Part shown: positions 61,328 to 64,000 of the stretch, in pieces | How positions within the stretch are numbered: the stretch's first letter is position 1 | How the letters are laid out: each line of letters starts with the position of its first letter | Assembly (NCBI RefSeq): GCF_038069655.2 | Contig: NZ_CP150951.2 | Coordinates: 3,374,001 to 3,438,000, forward strand | DNA length: 64,000 nt | Origin: Yoonia sp. BS5-3 | GTDB taxonomy: Bacteria > Pseudomonadota > Alphaproteobacteria > Rhodobacterales > Rhodobacteraceae | Reading direction: 5' to 3' | The notes under the pieces: generated by a model | What the model saw: the letters and a program-made list of their open reading frames with translations, nothing else | Database searches by the model: none | Told to the model about the DNA's origin: nothing | Made by a program: the position numbers and the translations under genes

Positions 61328-62438
61328 GCGTCAGCGCCAGCGCATCCTCAAGCACAGACAAGACCGCGCCGGACGGCACGTCAGAGGTGATGAATGCCGC
61401 GCCAATGCCACGGGCGAGAATGAACCGCAAAGTCCCATCCACGACCTTTTTGTCCTGCCCCATCAAGTCGAGCAACCCCTGCGCGTCGGGCAGATCGCCG
61501 GGAATGTCGGCGATATCCACCTTCATCCCCATCTCGCGCAGATGGGCGCGCACGCGGCTGGGGTCTTCCTGACTGCACAGGCCCAAACGGGCCGACAGCT
61601 CAAACGCCAGCGCACAGCCAATGGCCACCCCTTCCCCATGCAACAGCCGGTCGGAATAGCCGGTCGCCGCCTCCAACGCATGACAGAATGTATGGCCCAG
61701 GTTGAGCAGCGCACGATCGCCTTGCTCCGTCTCGTCCCGCTGCACGATATCGGCTTTCATCTGGCATGATCGCGTCACCGCGCGCACACGCGCATCCATA
61801 TCACCAGCCGCCAGAGCGGGACCCTCGGCCTCAAGCCAATCAAAGAAATCCGCATCACCCAGCAGCCCATATTTGACGACTTCGCCATACCCCGCCAGGA
61901 AATCGCGCGCGGTCAGCGTGCCAAGAAGAGCCGTATCAGCCAGCACCAAGCTGGGCTGGTGAAATGCGCCGATCAGGTTTTTTCCGCTGGGCGAATTGAT
62001 CCCGGTTTTACCGCCGACCGAGCTGTCGACCTGTGCCAGAAGGCTGGTTGGTATCTGCACAAACCGCACGCCGCGCCGCAAGATGGCAGCAGCAAAGCCC
62101 GCCAGATCACCGATCACCCCCCCGCCAAAGGCAACAACAATGTCGCCCCGCTCAACCTTTTGGGCCAAAAGCCATTCTGTCGCGCGTTCCAACTGCGCCC
62201 AGCATTTTGTCGCCTCGCCCGCAGGCAGCGTCAGCGCCTCTGAGCTCAGCCCGGCCTGTTTCAATGCCTCTTGCAAAGCCGCCAAATGCAACGCTGCCAC
62301 ATTTTCATCGGTCAAGATACTGACATGCTTGCGCCCGCCCATGGGCGCGATCTGCTTGCCTGCCTCAGCCAGCAGATCAGGTCCGATCAAGATATCATAG
62401 GCTCGGTCGGGCAGATCAACATGGACTTTGGACGTCAT
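61314..62438 (-). CDS. aroB: 3-dehydroquinate synthase
   Basis: Second step of the shikimate pathway. The 374-residue protein shows NAD-binding FGGGVIGDLAGFAAAILRRG, VDSSVGGKTGINSPSGKNLIGAF, GYGEVVKYGLLGD and LLNLGHTFCHALEAATG with zinc-binding His and Glu. The stop and last three residues (SRA) come from repeat copy C. ATG overlaps the aroK stop by four bases. Confidence 0.96.
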   Translation of the reverse strand: MTSKVHVDLPDRAYDILIGPDLLAEAGKQIAPMGGRKHVSILTDENVAALHLAALQEALKQAGLSSEALTLPAGEATKCWAQLERATEWLLAQKVERGDIVVAFGGGVIGDLAGFAAAILRRGVRFVQIPTSLLAQVDSSVGGKTGINSPSGKNLIGAFHQPSLVLADTALLGTLTARDFLAGYGEVVKYGLLGDADFFDWLEAEGPALAAGDMDARVRAVTRSCQMKADIVQRDETEQGDRALLNLGHTFCHALEAATGYSDRLLHGEGVAIGCALAFELSARLGLCSQEDPSRVRAHLREMGMKVDIADIPGDLPDAQGLLDLMGQDKKVVDGTLRFILARGIGAAFITSDVPSGAVLSVLEDALALTPSRA

Positions 62439-62995
62439 GAAAGGGGCTCCAGAATGTCGGGACGCGTGGCGAGTGTATCGACCACGGTTTGGGTGGTTTC
62501 TTCGATACTGGCCTCGGCCGCAATGGGAATACGCAGCCCGGCCTTGGCATAGATTGGTGTGCGTTCGTGGAAAATTGTGGTCAGAGTCGCCTTGGGATCA
62601 GCGGTGCGTAGCAAAGGGCGAGTGTCTTTATGCCGGACACGCTCCCACAATGTTTGAAGATCGGCATCGAGCCAGACAGAAATGCCCATCTGATCAATGG
62701 CCGTGCGATTGCGTTCTGCCAAAAAGGCGCCGCCACCGGTTGAGACGATCCGCGGCGGCCCTGTGAGCAGGCGGCGGATAACCTCGGACTCGCGTTCGCG
62801 AAAAAAAGCCTCGCCATCGCGTTTGAAGATTTCGGCGATGGACAGGGCTGCAGCCTCTTCTATTGCGGCGTCACTATCGACGAATGGCACCTCAAGCGAT
62901 GCAGCCAATGACCGGCCAATCGCCGTCTTTCCCGATCCCATCATGCCAACCAGCACCACTGTGCTGTGAAGTTGATATTGCTGCCCTTGGGCCAA
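62435..62995 (-). CDS. aroK: Shikimate kinase, TTG start
   Basis: Phosphorylates shikimate. The 186-residue protein has Walker A GMMGSGKTAIGRSLA, the DSD motif in PFVDSDAAIEE, shikimate-binding STGGGAFL and the LID region GVWE-like LWERVRHKDTRPLL. The start is TTG at 62995 with GGGAGG seven bases upstream; there is no suitable ATG. Overlaps aroB, so both form one unit. Confidence 0.94.
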   Translation of the reverse strand: MAQGQQYQLHSTVVLVGMMGSGKTAIGRSLAASLEVPFVDSDAAIEEAAALSIAEIFKRDGEAFFRERESEVIRRLLTGPPRIVSTGGGAFLAERNRTAIDQMGISVWLDADLQTLWERVRHKDTRPLLRTADPKATLTTIFHERTPIYAKAGLRIPIAAEASIEETTQTVVDTLATRPDILEPLS

Positions 62996-63145
62996 TTTTT
63001 CGCCTCCCGAATCCGGCCAACAGGTGCCGAACGCAAAAATTAATGAATGAATGCCGTGATCTTGCGCAAAAGGCCATATATAAAGACTTACATAAGTGGC
63101 ATTCAGACCACATATTGAGGCAGTTTAGTAAGTGCGAGGCAGATC
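62996..63145. promoter_or_regulatory. Intergenic region upstream of right-edge genes
   Basis: Divergent promoter region between aroK and the 50-residue membrane protein gene. The only symmetry is ACTTA-CA-TAAGT (63086-63097), a small palindrome that could be an operator. No other motif recognised. Confidence 0.3.
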
Positions 63146-63298
63146 ATGTGGCGACTGATCAAACTGATACTATTCCTGATCGTTCTGGCAGCCGTCGGAT
63201 TGGTCGCTTATGCGTATATAGGGCCAATCTTTTTCCCGGCTGATTTTGCAGCCCCGTCCCAAGAGGTAAGTACCCCTGTTACGTTGGACACAAATTAA
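63146..63298 (+). CDS. 50-residue single-helix membrane protein
   Basis: Short gene coding 50 residues, MWRLIKLILFLIVLAAVGLVAYAYIGPIFF followed by a small acidic tail ending LDTN. One membrane helix spans about 4-26. GAGG precedes the ATG by seven bases. Proteins of this shape are conserved in Rhodobacterales next to the gene that follows here. The 3' end overlaps the next frame by 23 bases. Function unknown. Confidence 0.72.
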   Translation: MWRLIKLILFLIVLAAVGLVAYAYIGPIFFPADFAAPSQEVSTPVTLDTN

Positions 63299-64000
63299 CC
63301 CACTGATCGCGCTGTTTTGCGTCGCGGGCAACTTGGGCTTTGCGCAGGATGACACGCGGCCATTGTCCGCAATCGATTGGCTGTCCGAAAGCGCCGAACC
63401 CTCGCGCATCATCGAGCAGCCCATCACCAACACGGCCACTGCGCCGCAGGTGACGGTCACGCCCTTAGGCCGCCCATCGAAAGATCCCGTGGGCCTGCTG
63501 CCCCCTGCTGTAACTGGGCTTCCCCGCAATATCTGGTCGCAAAGCGATGAGCGTGTCTTGGTTGATCTCGTCCGCGCAGAGCGGGTTGAGACCCTGCCAG
63601 CCATTCAAGAATTCCTTAAAGTGCTGATGCTGGCCGAGGCCGATCCGCCGCGCGGTGCCGGCATTGATGGCGCGCTGTTTCTGGCCCGTGTCGACAAGCT
63701 GCTCGATCTTGGTGCGCTTGAGCCTGCGCAATCGCTGATCGAACAGGCCGAACCGGACACAGTGCCCCTGTTTCGCCGTTGGTTTGATGTGGCCTTGCTG
63801 ACCGGCACCGAAGATGTCGTCTGCGACGTCATGGGCGACAAGCCCTCGGTGGCACCGACCTATCCGGCTCGCATTTTCTGCATGGCCCGCAACGGTGATT
63901 GGGCCGAAGCCGCGCTGACGCTGAATACGCATCGCGCCTTGGGCGATATCACTGCGCAAGAAGACATGCTGCTGGCCCGTTTTCTTGATCCTGAACTATT
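63276..64000 (+). CDS. Exported protein of unknown function, truncated by window edge
   Basis: Open frame continuing past the window end, at least 241 codons. Its N-terminus is a signal peptide (LIALFCVAGNLGFAQDDTRPLSAIDWL) and the visible mature region is rich in Glu, Ala and Leu helices (LVDLVRAERVETLPAIQEFLKVL, ALFLARVDKLLDLGALEPAQSLIEQAE) that resemble tetratricopeptide-like scaffolds. No ATG lies upstream; the best start is CTG at 63276 with AGAGG nine bases before it, or ATT at 63291. Coupled to the 50-residue membrane protein by overlap. I do not recognise a named family. Confidence 0.72.
   Translation, partial: MLRWTQINPLIALFCVAGNLGFAQDDTRPLSAIDWLSESAEPSRIIEQPITNTATAPQVTVTPLGRPSKDPVGLLPPAVTGLPRNIWSQSDERVLVDLVRAERVETLPAIQEFLKVLMLAEADPPRGAGIDGALFLARVDKLLDLGALEPAQSLIEQAEPDTVPLFRRWFDVALLTGTEDVVCDVMGDKPSVAPTYPARIFCMARNGDWAEAALTLNTHRALGDITAQEDMLLARFLDPEL

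Noticed and set aside
1-64000. tRNA, rRNA, insertion sequences, prophage, toxin-antitoxin or restriction genes
   Set aside because: None recognised on either strand by eye; a covariance-model scan would be needed to exclude small RNAs.

Overview
The window reads as chromosomal DNA of an alphaproteobacterium of the order Rhodobacterales, most likely the Roseobacter group. This is inferred from family content and gene order, not from a database search. Pointers are the Lrp/cysG-DUF2849-cysI-cysH-DUF934-fpr sulfur block, a form II coxSLM-xdhC-DUF1203-coxE-coxD block, paired DUF6456 and DUF6477 genes, a non-pyrrolysine MttB homologue, and the 50-residue membrane protein near the right edge. I found no rRNA, tRNA, CRISPR array, transposase, integrase or phage gene. 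The window is mostly core genome with some accessory transport and catabolism.

Layout. 0-7 kb: the start of a leftward gene, dctD-dctB (two-component C4-dicarboxylate-type system, with a strongly reduced DctD ATPase domain), a divergent orphan cytochrome P450, a DUF2145 protein with its lipoprotein, another small lipoprotein and a Tat-type L,D-transpeptidase. 7-13.3 kb: an Lrp/AsnC regulator divergent from a tight assimilatory sulfur operon that makes siroheme (CysG), reduces APS (CysH) and sulfite (CysI), followed by ferredoxin/flavodoxin-NADP reductase. 13.3-14.8 kb: an Ala/Glu-rich membrane-anchored helix protein divergent from infC, which appears to use a non-AUG start. 14.9-22.6 kb: a leftward form II molybdenum hydroxylase cluster (coxS, coxL with an apparent frameshift, coxM; xdhC, DUF1203, coxE, coxD). 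22.7-33 kb: glutaryl-CoA dehydrogenase, small proteins, pyrC, pyrE, a one-heme sensor-like protein, lipA, DUF6456, DUF6477, an MttB homologue and an unknown secreted protein. 33-38.7 kb: guaA, a small monooxygenase-like protein, a DUF218 protein, two EamA exporters and a FadL-type outer-membrane protein behind a striking tandem palindrome.

38.7-51.1 kb is the leftward envelope cluster pyrH // frr-uppS-cdsA-dxr-rseP-bamA-skp-fabZ-lpxA-lpxI-lpxB. It joins nucleotide and ribosome recycling, isoprenoid and undecaprenyl supply, phospholipid precursor, outer-membrane protein assembly and lipid A synthesis. Most junctions overlap or abut, and TTG starts occur at dxr and rseP. A rightward secreted-protein gene splits pyrH from frr. 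51.2-59.6 kb: miaA, then an AraC regulator followed by a complete peptide/opine-type ABC importer (binding protein, two permeases, one fused double ATPase) with several operator-like repeats. 59.7-64 kb: a lytic transglycosylase, ssb, a small membrane protein, aroB-aroK (aroK with a TTG start), a 50-residue membrane protein and an unknown exported protein running off the right edge.

Regulatory and repeat content: a 25-bp dispersed palindromic element present three times that supplies a Ser-Arg-Ala-stop C-terminus to two unrelated proteins, 24-bp AT-rich palindromes at two loci, a possible Shine-Dalgarno/hairpin/AUG arrangement before fpr, and operator-like symmetries before the mttB homologue, the FadL gene and the ABC importer. 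I see no strong candidate for a wholly new defence or mobile system. The most unusual items are the degenerate DctD, the coxL frameshift and the stop-supplying repeat.
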